Source: Paraherbaspirillum soli (GTDB taxonomy: Bacteria; Pseudomonadota; Gammaproteobacteria; Burkholderiales; Burkholderiaceae_D). From it: DNA of 64,000 nucleotides. Location of the stretch: positions 226,279 to 290,278 of the forward strand of contig NZ_JBHSMT010000014.1 of NCBI RefSeq assembly GCF_042654985.1. Reading direction: 5' to 3'. The notes beneath the pieces are model-generated. The model saw only the letters and a program-made list of their open reading frames with translations, did no database searches and had not been told where the DNA came from. The position numbers and the translations under genes are program-made. Below are positions 62,515 through 64,000 of the stretch, piece by piece. The stretch's first letter is position 1. Each line of letters opens with the position of its first letter.

Positions 62515-63615
62515 TTAGTTGGAAAAAGCCGCGCGTGCCGACTCGCGGGTGAGGTTCACTACCTGCGGCGCGAAATCGGACATCTGGCCCGCCATGCTAC
62601 CCAGATGGTCGGCGCCATCCATCGCCTTGAAACCGCGCTCGATAAACAGCAAGCGCGCGCGCGAGATCTCATCTTCGCCGTATAGCCGGCGATAGCAGTG
62701 CCAATACTCGAGCAGTGTGACCCAGACGATGCAGGCGTGGATATAGGCATGCGGCGTCAGCGGATTGCCGGTCCAGGGCGACGGTATGGTGTTGCCGGCG
62801 GTGCTGGCGGCATGCCATTGCACCAGCGGGCGGCTCAGTTCCGCGCAATCTATGGCGCAGTGGGTCGCCTCATGCAGCAAGACTTCGGCCAGCGCCTTTG
62901 GATGCGCTGCCGCCGCCGCATTGACCACGACGATGCGGCCGATGGCGGCGCCGGAGGTCGCGCCCCAGCATTCCGACGGCCGGCTGGTTTCGGTGCGCAG
63001 CACCAGGTTGGTGGCCAGCATCGAAAAAATGCTGTGTCCCAGCGGCGAGCTTGTTTCCAGGATTTCTACCGCCGCATCCAGGCATTCGCACGCGTAATTG
63101 GTGTCGTGCCGGCTCAGCAGGCGCGGGCGCTGCAGTCCGGCCGAGGGTATCTCCAGCGCCGCCGGCAGCGATAGATCGAGCGGCAGGCCGCATGCCAGCC
63201 GAGGGCCGCAAAAGCGCTTGTCCTGGTATTCCAGCGGCAGGCATCCGGGCGGCACATCTTGCCCCAGCCAGACGTCGCCGAGGAGTGACCAGGCATCCAG
63301 GTATTGGCCGCTGTCCGTGGCATGGGCGATCTTGAGCAGGTCCTTGATCGACTGTTCGCCGCCGCTGCCGATCCGCAGCAATTGGCACATCGCGGGCGAG
63401 CGCAGCACGTCGGTCGCTGCCTGCTCGGACAGCTCCTGCAATAGCGTCAGGCATTGCTCGATGTCTTTCGGGTCGGGCAGGGTGGCGATCCGGTAGTGCA
63501 GCAGGCGTGCCAGGTAGGTATAGCGTGCATTGTGCAAACTGCTGGCCAGGTCGCCGGCGGTGACCGGCTGGTCCAGGACTGCTGATACCACGTCGAGCAG
63601 GATGTTGGGGCCCAT
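62515..63615 (-). CDS. HExxH-motif putative peptide modification protein (mod_HExxH type)
   Basis: This 366-residue protein has LAEVLLHEATHCAID (HExxH at 248-252) in a long otherwise alpha-helical protein, followed by TIPSPWTGNPLTPHAYIHACIVWVTLLEYW. This is the layout of the HEXXH putative peptide modification family (TIGR04267), some members of which are now described as Fe/2-oxoglutarate peptide beta-hydroxylases rather than proteases. AAGGAG lies 9 bases before the ATG at 63615. Its stop is adjacent to the JmjC stop with no gap, convergent. Confidence 0.82.
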   Translation of the reverse strand: MGPNILLDVVSAVLDQPVTAGDLASSLHNARYTYLARLLHYRIATLPDPKDIEQCLTLLQELSEQAATDVLRSPAMCQLLRIGSGGEQSIKDLLKIAHATDSGQYLDAWSLLGDVWLGQDVPPGCLPLEYQDKRFCGPRLACGLPLDLSLPAALEIPSAGLQRPRLLSRHDTNYACECLDAAVEILETSSPLGHSIFSMLATNLVLRTETSRPSECWGATSGAAIGRIVVVNAAAAAHPKALAEVLLHEATHCAIDCAELSRPLVQWHAASTAGNTIPSPWTGNPLTPHAYIHACIVWVTLLEYWHCYRRLYGEDEISRARLLFIERGFKAMDGADHLGSMAGQMSDFAPQVVNLTRESARAAFSN

Positions 63616-63660
63616 GAGGAGAGTCTCCTTATATGATTCTGGTCGCGATTCATCAATGCA

Positions 63661-63831
63661 GTTAAACGGGGTCAGAGTGCCGAGGACTGTTTTTACGCTT
63701 GCCGTCTTGGTGATCTCAGTTTTTCGCCCTGACCGCGACCGCAAAAATTAGTTAAATGGGGTCAGAGTTAAATGGGGTCAGAGTTTTTTTTCGTCGGCTG
63801 TTTGACGAAAATTACTCTGACCCCTTTTAAC
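63661..63831. repeat. GGGGTCAGAGT repeats, direct and inverted
   Basis: GTTAAACGGGGTCAGAGT at 63661, GTTAAATGGGGTCAGAGT at 63751, TAAATGGGGTCAGAGT directly after it, and the inverse ACTCTGACCCCTTTTAAC at 63814-63831. This motif is common around REP-associated tyrosine transposase genes in Proteobacteria. No transposase frame is in the window; one may follow to the right or have been lost. Confidence 0.65.
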
Positions 63832-64000
63832 GGGCTACGGAGTGCATGCGGTTGCAATCGTTCGTCGTTACTTAATACGGTCGCTACTCCGTGGAAGCTC
63901 GTCGGGGGTAGCCCGACAGCTAGTCATATATGGACGCCCTCAGTTTGACAAGCATTCAATCGACGATCACAAACAGGTAAAGATTGCAGCCATATATCCG
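63832..64000. other. Right-edge sequence without recognised feature
   Basis: A small hairpin is visible (GGGGGTAGCCCGACAGC region), but no gene, promoter or repeat that I can name. Confidence 0.3.

Noticed and set aside
62515..63615. Ordinary zinc metalloprotease
   Set aside because: Apart from HEATH it lacks gluzincin/metzincin features and fits the RiPP-linked HExxH family better; kept as putative peptide modification protein.

Overview
The window looks like chromosomal DNA of a betaproteobacterium, most likely Oxalobacteraceae (a Collimonas/Janthinobacterium/Herbaspirillum-like organism). The grounds are high GC, Burkholderiales-type housekeeping genes (argF-argG, murB, yajQ, orn, rsgA, folE), many GTAG-type REP repeats, and three copies of a small RNA that resembles the betaproteobacterial anti-Shine-Dalgarno toxic sRNAs. 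The genus is inference; no rRNA or tRNA gene was seen.

Layout. 1-9316: a staphyloferrin B-type siderophore operon on the minus strand, sbnA-B-C-D-E-F-G, in the same gene order as the Staphylococcus aureus sbn locus, with a Fur-box-like palindrome before sbnA; sbnG runs off the left edge. 9464-12723: a GNAT gene, a DUF4382 lipoprotein, and a DAHP synthase (aroG) preceded by a Phe/Tyr-rich leader peptide and an intrinsic terminator, a classic attenuation layout. 12724-25451: an intergenic tandem duplication, a retropepsin-like protease, yajQ, murB, a first sRNA copy, ppnP, argF-VOC-argG, rsgA-M48 protease, orn, a SEC-C protein, phzF, VOC, cupin and srkA. 25574-31069: an SMR exporter, a LysR regulator, and an MFS transporter with hmgA and fahA (homogentisate catabolism). 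31110-39679: lpxO, a yybP-ykoY-like manganese riboswitch in front of a CaCA cation exchanger, ynfA, a DJ-1 protein, folE, an mdfA-like exporter, and a LysR/MBL/DsbA-FrnE group. 39972-47885: a proline-rich exported protein, a NalP/SphB1-like subtilisin autotransporter, a frameshifted DUF4336 gene, a saccharopine dehydrogenase-family gene with a divergent Lrp regulator, two tandem sRNA copies, a small hypothetical gene and a DTW-domain tRNA modification gene.

48338-58858 is one three-module non-ribosomal peptide synthetase, C-A-T-C-A-T-C(dual C/E)-A-T-TE. Read by eye, its adenylation pockets suggest Thr, a branched-chain residue (converted to D by the dual domain) and Leu.

59797-63615 is the most unusual part: a small RiPP-like cassette. 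An 89-residue precursor carries the nonapeptide FDKNGSCGA twice. It is followed by a radical SAM/SPASM maturase, a JmjC/cupin-type Fe(II)/2-oxoglutarate oxygenase and, convergently, a mod_HExxH-type putative peptide modification protein. Two different putative oxygenases plus one radical SAM enzyme acting on a duplicated FDKNGSCGA core does not match a RiPP class I can name.

Five copies of a ~120-bp palindromic repeat, six or more GTAG...CTAC REP units, a separate 150-bp palindrome and GGGGTCAGAGT repeats at the right edge are scattered between genes, usually next to gene ends.
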